A stretch of 64,000 nt of DNA, from assembly GCA_963817755.1 (NCBI GenBank), contig CAWFPB010000002.1, positions 806,001 through 870,000 of the forward strand. Reading direction: 5' to 3'. Within the stretch, counting starts at the first letter, position 1, and every line of letters begins with the position of its first letter. Positions 16,216-25,099 of the stretch are shown here, in pieces. The stretch comes from Oleiagrimonas sp963817755 (lineage in GTDB: Bacteria > Pseudomonadota > Gammaproteobacteria > Xanthomonadales > Rhodanobacteraceae). The notes beneath the pieces are model-generated. The model did no database searches. It saw nothing but the letters and a program-made list of their open reading frames with translations, and was not told the DNA's origin. Both the position numbers and the translations under genes were made by a program.

Positions 16216-17935
16216 CCCGCTCCAGGAGCGCGGCCACTTCCTGGCTCGAGCGTGCTCGCAGCAGTTGCGGGGCGAGCCTGCGCAAGGGGGCGCGTTCAAA
16301 GCTGCCGATGCGGTCGCGCACTTCCAGCATCTGCCCGGGGTGCATGCTGAAGTCGGTCAGGCCCAGCGCCAGCAGCAGCGGGGTGAGCAACGGATCGCCG
16401 GCCATTTCCCCGCACAGGCTGACCGCCCGTCCGGCGCGTCGCCCGACCCCGATCACGCGTGCGATCAGGCGCAGCAGCGAAGGCTGCAGCGGGTCGTAGA
16501 TCGTGCCCAGCGCGTCATTGTTGCGGTCCGCGGCCAGCACGTACTGCGTGAGGTCGTTGGTGCCGATGGCGAAGAAGTCGGCGTCGTCGACCAGGGTGTG
16601 CACGCCGATGGCCGCGGCCGGCACCTCGATCATGGCGCCGACCTCGGGGGTGTCGCCCAGCGAGTGGCCGTCATCGCGCAGCTCGTTGGCGCACATCTGC
16701 ACCAGCGAGCGCACGGCGCGGATTTCGTCGATGTTGGTGACCATCGGCACCAGGATGCGCACCGGTCCGTAGCTGGAGGCGCGCAGGATGGCGCGAATCT
16801 GGGTCGCGAACACGGCCGGGTAGCGCAGCGACAGGCGCACGCCGCGCACGCCCAGGGCGGGGTTGTCCTCCTCGCGCAGGGCCAGTCCGGCGTTGTCGGC
16901 CTTGTCCGCGCCCAGGTCCAGGGTGCGGATCGTGCACGGCAGGCCCCCCATGCCCAGCACCAGGTCGCGGTAGGCCTGGAACTGCTCGTCCTCGCTGGGC
17001 AGGCCCTTGTGGCGCAGGAACAGGAACTCGGTGCGGTACAGGCCGATGCCGCTGGCGCCCAGTGCGCGCGCCTGGGCCACATCCGACGCCTGCTCGGCAT
17101 TGGCGAACAGGCGGATGTCCACCCGGTCCAGGGTGCGCGTGGGCTGCTTGGCCAGGGCGGCCAGGCGGCGTCCCTCGCGCACCGCGTCACGCTGCCAGGT
17201 GCGGTAGCGGCTCAGGTCCTGCGCGGTGGGATGGACGACGGCTTCGCCGGACTCGGCATCGATCAACACCAGATCGTCGTCGCTGATGCTCGACAGCGCA
17301 TCGCTGGCGGCGACCAGCATGGGCAGGTTGAGGCTGCGTGCCAGGATGGCGCTGTGCGAATACACGCTGCCGCCGGAGGCGAGCACGCCCAGCAGCCCGT
17401 GTCCGGCCAGGTGGGCCATGTCGCCGGGCGCAACGGTGTCGGCGATCAGGATCTCACCCACGCGCGAGGCGATCTTGCGTTCCTCACTGCTGGTCTGGCG
17501 CGAGAGCGCGGTCATGACGCGGCCGATGACCTGGTCCACGTCCTCCTTGCGGCTACGCAGGTAGGGATCGTCCATGTTCTCGAAGACGGCGCCCAGCGTG
17601 TCCGCCTGTGCCTTCAGCGCGGCGCTGGCGCGCAAGCGGTCGGTGCGGATCATTTCGTCCAGTCCGCGCAGCAGTTCCGGATCCTCCAGCAGCAGGCTGT
17701 GTGCGTCGATGAATTCGCCCACGTCGCGGGCCAGGGCGCCATGCAGCTTTTCGCGCAGTTCGACCAGTTCCCGGCGTGCGGTGTCGATGGCATCATGCAG
17801 CCGCTCGACCTCGGCCTCGACCTCGTGGTCCTCGAGCGGCCGGTGGTCGACGCTGAGCTTGCTGGGACGCACCAGGCGCGCGCGGCCCAGCGCCATGCCG
17901 CGCGATGCGGACGTGCCGGCAAGCACGGCCCTCAT
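16190..17935 (-). CDS. ptsI: PTS enzyme I (phosphoenolpyruvate-protein phosphotransferase)
   Basis: Transfers phosphate from PEP to HPr in the cytoplasm. The 581-residue form starts at the ATG at 17935 (MRAVLAGTSASRGMALGRAR) after GGAAGCAGG; a GTG at 18013 would add 26 low-complexity residues and overlap the HPr stop. The HPr-binding helical domain (about 30-150) is followed by the swivelling phosphohistidine motif GGSVYSHSAILAR and the PEP-binding barrel: GIGLYRTEFLFL, LRTLDLGADK-like TIRTLDLGADKADN, VPMVTN, IGTNDLTQYVLAADRNN and the active-site cysteine in VSLCGEMAGDP. The phosphohistidine loop has SVY between GG and SH where the familiar form has two residues. It ends the run rapZ-EIIA-HPr-EI. 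No sugar-specific permease is nearby, so a regulatory role is likely. Confidence 0.95.
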   Translation of the reverse strand: MRAVLAGTSASRGMALGRARLVRPSKLSVDHRPLEDHEVEAEVERLHDAIDTARRELVELREKLHGALARDVGEFIDAHSLLLEDPELLRGLDEMIRTDRLRASAALKAQADTLGAVFENMDDPYLRSRKEDVDQVIGRVMTALSRQTSSEERKIASRVGEILIADTVAPGDMAHLAGHGLLGVLASGGSVYSHSAILARSLNLPMLVAASDALSSISDDDLVLIDAESGEAVVHPTAQDLSRYRTWQRDAVREGRRLAALAKQPTRTLDRVDIRLFANAEQASDVAQARALGASGIGLYRTEFLFLRHKGLPSEDEQFQAYRDLVLGMGGLPCTIRTLDLGADKADNAGLALREEDNPALGVRGVRLSLRYPAVFATQIRAILRASSYGPVRILVPMVTNIDEIRAVRSLVQMCANELRDDGHSLGDTPEVGAMIEVPAAAIGVHTLVDDADFFAIGTNDLTQYVLAADRNNDALGTIYDPLQPSLLRLIARVIGVGRRAGRAVSLCGEMAGDPLLTPLLLALGLTDFSMHPGQMLEVRDRIGSFERAPLRRLAPQLLRARSSQEVAALLERVNPVPGPG

Positions 17936-18005
17936 GCGCCTGCTTCCATGCGTGGGCGCGGCCGCAGGCCGTGCGGATGTTCGTCGTGGCCTTTCGCGTG
18001 CATGC

Positions 18006-18275
18006 TCATCCACCTTCGTCGAATTTGCGCTCGAACAGCTCGATCACGCCGTCGAGCGCCTCCTTTTCGTCGGGTCCGTCCGTTCGTACCGTCAAGCGGC
18101 TGCCGATGCCGGCCGCCAGCATCATCACGCCCATGATGGACTTGGCGTTCACCTCGCGCTGGTTGCCGACCAGCATCACCGTGGACTTGAAGCCGTTGGC
18201 CAGCTGCACCAGCTTGGCCGAGGCGCGGGCATGCAGGCCCAGCTGGTTGGTGACGACGATTTCCTGCTCAAGCAT
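18006..18275 (-). CDS. ptsH: HPr phosphocarrier protein
   Basis: An 89-residue HPr starting MLEQEIVVTNQLGLHARASA. The EI-phosphorylated histidine is in GLHARAS, and the regulatory serine that HprK modifies is in AKSIMGVMML. The ATG at 18275 overlaps the end of the EIIA gene by eight bases, which indicates coupled translation. With HprK encoded in the same cluster, Ser phosphorylation of HPr is expected. Confidence 0.95.
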   Translation of the reverse strand: MLEQEIVVTNQLGLHARASAKLVQLANGFKSTVMLVGNQREVNAKSIMGVMMLAAGIGSRLTVRTDGPDEKEALDGVIELFERKFDEGG

Positions 18276-18660
18276 GGTCGATATAGATTCCACGGCGGCC
18301 GCCGCTGGCGGCGATTTCGGCCAGTTCGGCCAGTGGGGTGTCAGCGTAGTTCATCACCCGCAGGAGCATCGGCAGGTTGAGTCCGGAAACGCAGCGCACA
18401 TGGGCTCCCAGGTCGCACATCGACAGGCCGATGTTGCAGGGCGTGGCGCCGTACAGGTCCGACAGCACCAGCACGCCGTCGCCGCGATCCAGGTCGCGCA
18501 GGTGGCGGCTGGCCGCCTCGCGCGTGGCGGACACGTCGGCATCGGCGGCCACTTCCATGGCGTCGATGTGCAAGGGGAGCTGCGGCATCACGTGGCGTGC
18601 GGCGGCGATCAGCGCCTCGCCCACGCCCTCGTGCGTCATCAGCAGGACACCTACGGTCAT
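18268..18660 (-). CDS. PTS EIIA component, mannose family
   Basis: A 130-residue EIIA-Man domain starting MTVGVLLMTHEGVGEALI; the phosphoaccepting histidine is His10. LVLSDLYGATPCNIG and AELAEIAASGGRRGIYI complete the fold. Its ATG overlaps the rapZ stop by one base (TGATG). No EIIB, EIIC or EIID partner is visible here, so it probably works in the regulatory PTS branch rather than in mannose uptake. This lone EIIA-Man is typical of the cluster in Xanthomonadales and beta-proteobacteria. Confidence 0.92.
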   Translation of the reverse strand: MTVGVLLMTHEGVGEALIAAARHVMPQLPLHIDAMEVAADADVSATREAASRHLRDLDRGDGVLVLSDLYGATPCNIGLSMCDLGAHVRCVSGLNLPMLLRVMNYADTPLAELAEIAASGGRRGIYIDHA

Positions 18661-19541
18661 CAGTCGATTTCCCGGTGGAAGGTGAGCACATCCAGTTTGT
18701 CCTTGCGGAAATGCTCGCTCAGGCGTTCGGCCAGGTACACCGAACGATGTCGACCGCCGGTGCATCCGATCGACACGGTCACGTAGCTGCGGTCGGCGTG
18801 CTCCAAGCGCGGTATCCAGGTGTCAAGGAAGCGGGTGATGTCGTCGAGGAACTCGCCGACCATCGGTTGCGACTCGAGGAATTCGCGCACCGGCGCGTCC
18901 TTGCCCGAGAGCGGGCGCAGGGTACGGTCCCAGTGCGGGTTGGGCAGGCCGCGCGCATCGAACACGAAGTCCGCGTCCAGCGGCAGGCCGCGCTTGTAGG
19001 CGAACGATTCGAACAGCAGCGTCATGCCTTCGGCGGCCGCCGCGAATTCGGTGGCGATCATGCGCCGGAGCTGGTGCACGTTCATGTCGCTGGTGTCGAT
19101 CACGTGCTCGGCGATCGAGACCAGCGGGCGCAGCAGCTTGCGTTCGCGGGCGATGGCGTCGGCCAGCGAGAGGCCGCCGGAGGACAGCGGATGGCGGCGG
19201 CGGGTCTCGGAGTAGCGCTTGAGCAGGACCTCGTCGCGGCTGTCCACGAACACCAGGTGCACGTGGACGCCGGCACCGGCCAGCTCCGACAGCATGCCCG
19301 GCATGCGGTCCAGGTCCTCGCTGCGCACGTCGATGCCCACCGCGATGCGCGCGCGCGGGGTGTCGTGGCCGCGGCCCACGGCCTGGACCAGCTCGGTCAG
19401 CAGCGGCGCGGGCAGGTTGTCCACGCAATAGAAGTTCAGGTCCTCCATGGCGCGCAGGGCCACGGTCCGGCCGCTGCCGGACATGCCGGTCAGCACGACC
19501 AGGTGGACGGCCTCTTCTTGCTTGTCGTCGGGCGCGTTCAT
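18660..19541 (-). CDS. rapZ: RapZ-type nucleotide-binding adaptor
   Basis: A 293-residue RapZ (YvcJ family). The P-loop domain covers residues 12-150, and the C-terminal RNA-binding domain ends with GCTGGRHRSVYLAERL. RapZ binds small RNAs and guides RNase E to GlmZ in enteric bacteria, controlling glucosamine-6-phosphate synthase; its target here is unknown. Odd point: the Walker A motif reads GMSGSGRT, with Arg25 replacing the usual lysine, while LEDMGFYCVDNLP is conserved as MEDLNFYCVDNLP. It follows hprK with a nine-base gap. Confidence 0.93.
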   Translation of the reverse strand: MNAPDDKQEEAVHLVVLTGMSGSGRTVALRAMEDLNFYCVDNLPAPLLTELVQAVGRGHDTPRARIAVGIDVRSEDLDRMPGMLSELAGAGVHVHLVFVDSRDEVLLKRYSETRRRHPLSSGGLSLADAIARERKLLRPLVSIAEHVIDTSDMNVHQLRRMIATEFAAAAEGMTLLFESFAYKRGLPLDADFVFDARGLPNPHWDRTLRPLSGKDAPVREFLESQPMVGEFLDDITRFLDTWIPRLEHADRSYVTVSIGCTGGRHRSVYLAERLSEHFRKDKLDVLTFHREID

Positions 19542-19550
19542 GGGCGGGTC

Positions 19551-20510
19551 CTACCAGGGGGGCATCTGGCGCAGCTGATGGGCCTGGCGGTCCATGAAGG
19601 TCTGCGCCGGGTCGATGCCCTGGCTCTTGAGCATGTGGCTGCGTACCGCGGCCTCGACCAGCACCGAGAGGTTGCGGCCGGGGGCCACCGGGATGGTCAG
19701 CATCGGCACCTCGACGTCGAGCACATTGCGGTAGCTGGTGTCGCCGGTGATGCGCGTCATGGCATCGGCCTCCTCGCCCTCGCGCAGGGGCTTGAGGTTG
19801 ATGATCAGGCGCAGGTACTTGGATTTCTTCACGGCCGTGTGGCCGAACATCTCGCGCACGTTCAGCACGCCCAGGCCGCGCACTTCCAGCAGGTCACGCA
19901 GCAGCGGCGGGCAGGCACCGTCGAGCACGTCGGGCGCGATCAGGGTGAAGTCGGTGGCATCGTCGGCGACCAGGCGGTGGCCGCGGGTGACCAGTTCCAG
20001 CGCCAGCTCGCTCTTGCCCGAGCCGGGTTCGCCGGTGATCATCACGCCGATCGAATAGACCTCCATGAACACCCCGTGCAAGGTCACCGAGCGTGCCAGG
20101 GCGCGGGCCAGGTGGTACTGCAGCCAGGTCAGCAGTTCGTGGCCGCGCTTGCTGCTCAGCCACAGCGGGGTGTCCGATTCCTCGGCGGCCTCGCGCAGGT
20201 CCGAGGGCACGCTCTGGTCCTTGCTGATGATCAGCGCGATGGGCGCATTGGCGATGATCTTCTGAAGGGTTTCCCAGCGCTGGCGCGACTCGAGGCTGTC
20301 GAGGTAGCGCAGTTCCTCGGTGCCGATGATCTGCACCTTGTTGGGATAGATGATGTTGAGGTAACCCACCAGCGAGGGGCGGCGCGACTGCGTACCGGCG
20401 ATCTGCAGCGAACGCGACTCGCCACGCAGTCCGGCAACCCAGCGCAGTGCCAGGCGCTCCTGGACATCGTCGAACAGTTGTCGGGCCGTCAGCTGGTCCA
20501 CGCGTGCCAT
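19551..20510 (-). CDS. hprK: HPr kinase/phosphorylase
   Basis: A 319-residue bifunctional enzyme that phosphorylates or dephosphorylates HPr on serine. The N-terminal domain (1-130) is followed by the catalytic P-loop GEPGSGKSELALELVTRGHR and VADDATDF, then the HprK signature LEVRGLGVLNVREMFG. It is coupled in context with rapZ, EIIA, HPr and EI, which makes a complete regulatory circuit. The usual neighbour ptsN (EIIA-Ntr) is absent between it and hpf: only about 100 non-coding bases separate them. Confidence 0.95.
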   Translation of the reverse strand: MARVDQLTARQLFDDVQERLALRWVAGLRGESRSLQIAGTQSRRPSLVGYLNIIYPNKVQIIGTEELRYLDSLESRQRWETLQKIIANAPIALIISKDQSVPSDLREAAEESDTPLWLSSKRGHELLTWLQYHLARALARSVTLHGVFMEVYSIGVMITGEPGSGKSELALELVTRGHRLVADDATDFTLIAPDVLDGACPPLLRDLLEVRGLGVLNVREMFGHTAVKKSKYLRLIINLKPLREGEEADAMTRITGDTSYRNVLDVEVPMLTIPVAPGRNLSVLVEAAVRSHMLKSQGIDPAQTFMDRQAHQLRQMPPW

Positions 20511-20612
20511 CCGGTCTCGGGGGTGGCGGTCATTGTGCCAGTTTGCGCGGATGTCGTCGCCCGTGGGTTGTGGCCGGGTCCGGCCCGTGGGCGGGACCCG
20601 GCCGGGGCCGAT

Positions 20613-20933
20613 TCAGACGGCGCGCTGCTGGCGCACCTCGGCGCGATGATGGTCGGTCAGTTTTTCCTTGTGCTTGCGCAACTGGGCCACGAGCTTGTCG
20701 ATGAGTCCGTCGATCGAGGCGTACATGTCCGCGTCCGAGGCCTCGGCATGTACCGTGGCGCCGGCGGCGTTGACGGTGCCTTCGGCGCGTTGCTGGAGTT
20801 TCTCCACGCTCAGGACCACGTTGAGCGAGGTGATGTTGTCGAAATGTCGCGTGAGGCGATCGAGCTTGGCATGCAGGTGATCGCGCAATGCCGGGGTGAC
20901 TTCGATCTGGTGGCCGCTGAGTTGGACTTGCAT
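20613..20933 (-). CDS. hpf: Ribosome hibernation promoting factor, short form
   Basis: A 106-residue HPF/RaiA-like protein (MQVQLSGHQIEVTPALRDHL, then KLDRLTRHFDNITSLNVVLS) that binds the 30S decoding region and dimerises ribosomes in stationary phase. The ATG at 20933 is set by a perfect AGGAGG six bases upstream. It sits directly downstream of rpoN, as in many proteobacteria. Confidence 0.93.
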   Translation of the reverse strand: MQVQLSGHQIEVTPALRDHLHAKLDRLTRHFDNITSLNVVLSVEKLQQRAEGTVNAAGATVHAEASDADMYASIDGLIDKLVAQLRKHKEKLTDHHRAEVRQQRAV

Positions 20934-21144
20934 GGTCGCCTCCTGATGGGGTGATAACCACATGTGTTCGGTGGTGAGGCACCGACGGCGCCGGTGCGGT
21001 GCGTTCCCTGCTTCGGGTCATCCGGGGCTTCGTGCCGACCGCCTTTCCAGCAGGGGCGGGTGGATGGCCTGGGTGGTGTCTGCTTGTCTTGTCTGCCTCC
21101 TGTGTATTGAGACGTTTCGGATGCGCGCGGGTTCCCGTGCCGGT

Positions 21145-22590
21145 TCAGCCGACACGCTGGCGTTCATTCGAGCTCGGGATGCGAAGCAGTTCGCGATACT
21201 TGGCGACGGTCCGGCGCGCCACCTGGATGCCGCGTTCCTGCAGTTGTTCGGCCAGCGCCTTGTCCGACAGCGGGCGACGCGCGTCCTCCTCGTCGACCAG
21301 CTTGCGCAGCATGGCCTGGATGGCCGTGGCCGAGGCGCTGCCGCCGGTGTCGGTGGACACGCCCGAGGAGAAGAAGTACTTGAATTCGAAGGTGCCGCGC
21401 GGCGTGTGCAGGTACTTGCGCGTGGTCACGCGCGAAATGGTCGACTCGTGCATGCCGACCTGCTCGGCGACCTCGCGCAGCACCAGCGGGCGCATGGCCT
21501 CCGGGCCGTAGTCGAGGAAGGCACTCTGCCGGCGAACGATGGCCTCGGCCACCTTGAGGATGGTCTCGGCGCGCGACTGCAGGCTCTTGAGCAGCCAGCG
21601 CGCCTCCTGCATGCGACCGCGCAGGTAGGCGGCATCCTCGCGCGAGGCTTCCTTGATCAGGCTGCAGTAGTGCTGGTTCAGGCCCAGGCGCGGTTGCGAA
21701 TCCGGGCTCAGGCTGACGCGCCAGCGCGCACCATCGCGCCAGGCGTAGGCGTCGGGGGTGACGTACTCGACCGGTGTCGGGTCGAGTGCGGCGCCGGGGC
21801 GCGGATCCAGGCTTCGGATCAGCGCGCTGGCGTCGGCCACGTCTTCGATCGAGGCCTTGAGCTTGGCCGACAGTCGCTTGAAATCATTCTTGGCCAGCAG
21901 ATCCAGCCCGGCTTCGACGATGCTGCAGGCCAGCGACAGTTGCGGTGTTTCGCGTTCCAGTTGCTGCAACTGCACCAGCAGGCAGTCGCGCAGGTCCAGG
22001 CTGGCCACGCCGGTCGGATCGAACGTCTGCAGGCGCCTGCGCACGGTGTCGATCTCGGCCTCGTCGATGCCCAGCTCGACCGGTAGCGCGGCCAGCACGG
22101 GGTCCAGGCCCTCATGCAGGTAGCCGTCGTCGTCGATCGCGTCGATCAGGGCCAGGGCGATGGCATGCTCGCGCGGATGGAGCGTTTCCAGGTTCAGCTG
22201 CCAGAGCAGGTGCTCGTGCAGTCCTTCCGGTGCGGCGTTCTGCGGTTCGAAATCCTCGTCCTCGCCGCCGCTGCCGTTGACGCGGCTGCCGCTGCCACCG
22301 CCGATGTGGCTGTCGGCCAGGCGCGCGGGATCGCTTTCCCAGGTGTCGGTGTCGGGCTCGGGAGCGGATTCGGGTTCGGCGGCCGGCTCGGGTTCGCTGA
22401 CCTTGCCGTCGACATCCAGCGTGGGTTCGTCGATTTCGTCGGCGAACTCGAGCAGCGGGTTGCTCTCGGTAATCTGGCGCAGCTCGGTTTCCAGTTCCAG
22501 CTGCGAAAGTTGCAGCAGGCGAATGGCCTGTTGCAGCTGGGGCGTCAGCGCGAGCTGCTGGTTGAGACGGAGCTGGAGACCGGGTTTCAT
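21145..22590 (-). CDS. rpoN: RNA polymerase sigma-54 factor
   Basis: A 481-residue sigma-54. The glutamine-rich activator region I (LTPQLQQAIRLLQLSQLEL) is followed by an acidic region II (about 50-130), the core-binding domain, the helix-turn-helix (VGMHESTISRVTTRKYLHTP) and the C-terminal RpoN box ARRTVAKYRELL that reads the -24 element. It directs transcription from -24/-12 promoters, such as those before the two pilins in this window. It is flanked by lptB and hpf as is usual. Confidence 0.97.
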   Translation of the reverse strand: MKPGLQLRLNQQLALTPQLQQAIRLLQLSQLELETELRQITESNPLLEFADEIDEPTLDVDGKVSEPEPAAEPESAPEPDTDTWESDPARLADSHIGGGSGSRVNGSGGEDEDFEPQNAAPEGLHEHLLWQLNLETLHPREHAIALALIDAIDDDGYLHEGLDPVLAALPVELGIDEAEIDTVRRRLQTFDPTGVASLDLRDCLLVQLQQLERETPQLSLACSIVEAGLDLLAKNDFKRLSAKLKASIEDVADASALIRSLDPRPGAALDPTPVEYVTPDAYAWRDGARWRVSLSPDSQPRLGLNQHYCSLIKEASREDAAYLRGRMQEARWLLKSLQSRAETILKVAEAIVRRQSAFLDYGPEAMRPLVLREVAEQVGMHESTISRVTTRKYLHTPRGTFEFKYFFSSGVSTDTGGSASATAIQAMLRKLVDEEDARRPLSDKALAEQLQERGIQVARRTVAKYRELLRIPSSNERQRVG

Positions 22591-22692
22591 CCGTCGGCAG
22601 GACTCTGGAGATACATCCTCATCCTAACCTCAAGCACCGATCCGGGCCAGCGGGTGCGCATGCATTTTGCGAAGCGGCCCCGCCTGTCCCGT

Positions 22693-23412
22693 TCAGAGCT
22701 TGAATTCGTGCCCCAGGTAGACCTCGCGCACCTTGGGATCGGCCAGGATATGGGCCGGGTTGCCGCGCGCCAGCACCTCACCGTCGTTGAGGATGTAGGC
22801 GCGGTCGCAGATGCCCAGGGTCTCGCGCACGTTGTGGTCGGTGATCAGCACGCCGATCCCGCGGTCCTTGAGATGGCGCACGATGCGTTGGATTTCGCCG
22901 ACCGAGATCGGGTCGACGCCGGCAAACGGCTCGTCCAGCAGCATGAACCGTGGGTTCCCGGCCAGGGCGCGGGCAATCTCCACGCGACGGCGCTCGCCGC
23001 CGGACAGGCTGATGCCCTTCTGTTCGGCGATATGGGCGATCTTCAGTTCGTCCAGCAGCGACTCCAGGTGCTGACCGCGCTCGCGCGCGTCCAGGTCCCG
23101 GCGCAGTTCCAGCACGGCGAGGATGTTCTCGGCCACGCTCAGGCGCCGGAACACCGAGGGTTCCTGCGGCAGGTAACCGATGCCGCGGCGGGCACGTTCG
23201 TGCATGGGCAGGGCGGTGATGTCGGCCTTGTCCAGGCGGATCGAGCCGGCATCGGCCGGGATCAGCCCGACCACCATGTAGAAGCAGGTGGTCTTGCCGG
23301 CACCGTTGGGTCCGAGCAGGCCGACCACCTCGCCCTCGCGGATGGAGAAGCCGAAGTCGCGGACCACCTGGCGCTGGCGGAAGCGTTTTTGCAGGCCTTG
23401 CGCGGAGAGCAT
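22693..23412 (-). CDS. lptB: LPS export ABC transporter ATP-binding protein LptB
   Basis: A 239-residue ABC ATPase that powers LPS extraction from the inner membrane with LptFG. Walker A is GPNGAGKTTC near residue 35, the signature LSGGERRRVEIARAL near 138, Walker B FMLLDEPFAGVDPIS, and the H-loop TDHNVRE. It lies seven bases after lptA, in the order lptC-lptA-lptB-rpoN. Confidence 0.97.
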   Translation of the reverse strand: MLSAQGLQKRFRQRQVVRDFGFSIREGEVVGLLGPNGAGKTTCFYMVVGLIPADAGSIRLDKADITALPMHERARRGIGYLPQEPSVFRRLSVAENILAVLELRRDLDARERGQHLESLLDELKIAHIAEQKGISLSGGERRRVEIARALAGNPRFMLLDEPFAGVDPISVGEIQRIVRHLKDRGIGVLITDHNVRETLGICDRAYILNDGEVLARGNPAHILADPKVREVYLGHEFKL

Positions 23413-23419
23413 CGGTCGG

Positions 23420-23965
23420 TCAGTTCCCTTGCTTGGCCGGCGCCGGGGCGGAAGCCGCGGCGGCGGGTTGCTGCTGCGCCTTGAACGTCAGGTGCACGCG
23501 CTGGTCGCCCTGGCTCTGGCCGCTCATCGTGCTGTTGCGGGTGTCGTAGACCAGTTTCTCGGCACTGGCATGGCCGCGCCCGGCCTGTTTGACGCGCGCC
23601 GGATGGCCCTCGAGGATCGCGATCCCCTTGGGGATGTCGTAGTCGATGCGGTCGGCATCGCCGCTCATCAGGTTGCCGTTGTCGTCCATCTGCTGGATGT
23701 GCGCCTTGCCGGTGAGTACCACGCGCTTGACCTGCGACTGGGCGTCGAAGTGGATGGTGGCGTTCTCGCTGGTGATCTTCAGGGTGCCCTGGATGATGAC
23801 CACGTCGCCCTTCAAGTGGCTGACGCCGTTGGGGGTGGCGGTGGCGTCTGCGGACTTCGCGGTGGCCTGGACCGGCTGGGAGCGGTCGCCCTGCTTGGCG
23901 GCGGCGCCGCCGCTCGCGGCCGCCAGCCCCAGGCAGGCGATGGCCAGCAAGACGGCGCGGCGCAT
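23420..23965 (-). CDS. lptA: LPS periplasmic bridge protein LptA
   Basis: A 181-residue periplasmic protein with signal peptide MRRAVLLAIACLGLAAASGG and an OstA/LptA beta-jellyroll (HLKGDVVIIQGTLKITSENA, VLTGKAHIQQMDDNGNLMSG). It carries LPS across the periplasm. The ATG at 23965 is one base after the lptC stop, which fixes the start over upstream candidates. The C-terminal 20 residues are rich in Ala, Pro and Gln. Confidence 0.94.
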   Translation of the reverse strand: MRRAVLLAIACLGLAAASGGAAAKQGDRSQPVQATAKSADATATPNGVSHLKGDVVIIQGTLKITSENATIHFDAQSQVKRVVLTGKAHIQQMDDNGNLMSGDADRIDYDIPKGIAILEGHPARVKQAGRGHASAEKLVYDTRNSTMSGQSQGDQRVHLTFKAQQQPAAAASAPAPAKQGN

Positions 23966-23966
23966 G

Positions 23967-24554
23967 CTAGTGCCCGCCCGGGCTGGGCTGGTAGGTGCCT
24001 TGGAAGTCATGCAGAAGCTCCATGTGCTTGGTATCGAGGTCGGCGCGCATGCCGGTTCCGGTCATCGTAGCGGTTCCCTGGCGCATCGCCACGTGGGCAT
24101 CGGTCTGCACCCGGTTGCGCCGGGGCCAGGCCGTCACGTCGCGGGTGACGATGCTGGCTGCGGCGGCGCCGGGGTAGGCCTTGCGGTGCATGTCGACCGC
24201 GCCCTGCAGCTTCAGTTCGTCGCCGCCAGCGCTGACCCAGCCGTAGTCGGACTGGCCGGTCCAGGGTTGGCCCGCTTGCCCGTTCTTCGGCGGCAGGAGG
24301 AACTGCGGCCGGACCAGGTACAGCGATTCGTCACCCTCGCGGCGTTCCAGGCGCGGCGCCTTCAGGCGATAGCCCAGCTTGCCGTCGTTGCCGTATCCGT
24401 ACAGGGTGAAGTCATGCAGCGTGTAGCCCGAACGCGGCGGACCGGCCTGCATGCGTTCGGGGTGCTGCGGCGTGAGCCACCACACCAGCAGCTGCACCGT
24501 GCCGGCCGCCAGCGCCAGTGCCAGCGCGATCGCGATCAGCCGGCGCGTGCTCAC
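23967..24554 (-). CDS. lptC: LPS export protein LptC
   Basis: A 195-residue bitopic protein. A single N-terminal membrane segment (RLIAIALALALAAGTVQLLV) anchors a periplasmic LptC beta domain that hands LPS from LptBFG to LptA. The GTG at 24554 overlaps the kdsC stop (GTGA), so the two are translationally coupled. It ends with YQPSPGGH one base before lptA. Confidence 0.92.
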   Translation of the reverse strand: MSTRRLIAIALALALAAGTVQLLVWWLTPQHPERMQAGPPRSGYTLHDFTLYGYGNDGKLGYRLKAPRLERREGDESLYLVRPQFLLPPKNGQAGQPWTGQSDYGWVSAGGDELKLQGAVDMHRKAYPGAAAASIVTRDVTAWPRRNRVQTDAHVAMRQGTATMTGTGMRADLDTKHMELLHDFQGTYQPSPGGH

Positions 24555-25099
24555 GACCAGTGTCCGTATTCGTCTTCGGATTTGCCCTGGGCGGCCAGGA
24601 TCAGGTCGCACACCTCGCGCGCCGCGCCGTCCCCGCCGCGCAGCCGGGTCTGCCAGTGCGATCGTTCGGCGACCCAGGGGTGGGCGTTGGCCACGGCCAC
24701 GGCCAGGCCGACCATGCGCATGGGTGCCAGGTCGGGCAGGTCGTCGCCGACGAACGCGGTCTGTTCGGCGGTGAGCGAGAGCGCGTCCAGCAGCTCGTCC
24801 AGGCAGGCGCGCTTGTCCTTTTGCCCCTGGTAGACGTGGGCGATGCCCAGGTCCCCGGCGCGTTCGGACAGGGCGTGGCTGACGCGTGCGGTAATGAAGG
24901 CGACCTCGACGCCGTGGGCGTGCAGGCGCTTGATGCCGAGCCCGTCATGCGCGTGGAAGACCTTGGTCTCGCGACCGTCGGCGCCGTACCACAGGCGCCC
25001 GTCGGTCAGCGTTCCGTCGACGTCGAAGGCCACCAGCCGCACGCGCGCGGCGCGGGCACGGACAGCGTCGGGGACGTCGGTCAGGAAATCGAAGGGCAT
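24551..25099 (-). CDS. kdsC: 3-deoxy-D-manno-octulosonate 8-phosphate phosphatase KdsC
   Basis: A 182-residue HAD-superfamily phosphatase of Kdo biosynthesis. Motif I is FDVDGTLTDG near residues 25-34, motif II is the TAR of FITARVSHALSERA, the lysine is in GQKDKRACLDELL, and motif III is VGDDLPDLAPM. It releases phosphate from Kdo-8-P. It is separated from kdsD by 230 bases that include a heptanucleotide repeat. Confidence 0.94.
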   Translation of the reverse strand: MPFDFLTDVPDAVRARAARVRLVAFDVDGTLTDGRLWYGADGRETKVFHAHDGLGIKRLHAHGVEVAFITARVSHALSERAGDLGIAHVYQGQKDKRACLDELLDALSLTAEQTAFVGDDLPDLAPMRMVGLAVAVANAHPWVAERSHWQTRLRGGDGAAREVCDLILAAQGKSEDEYGHWS

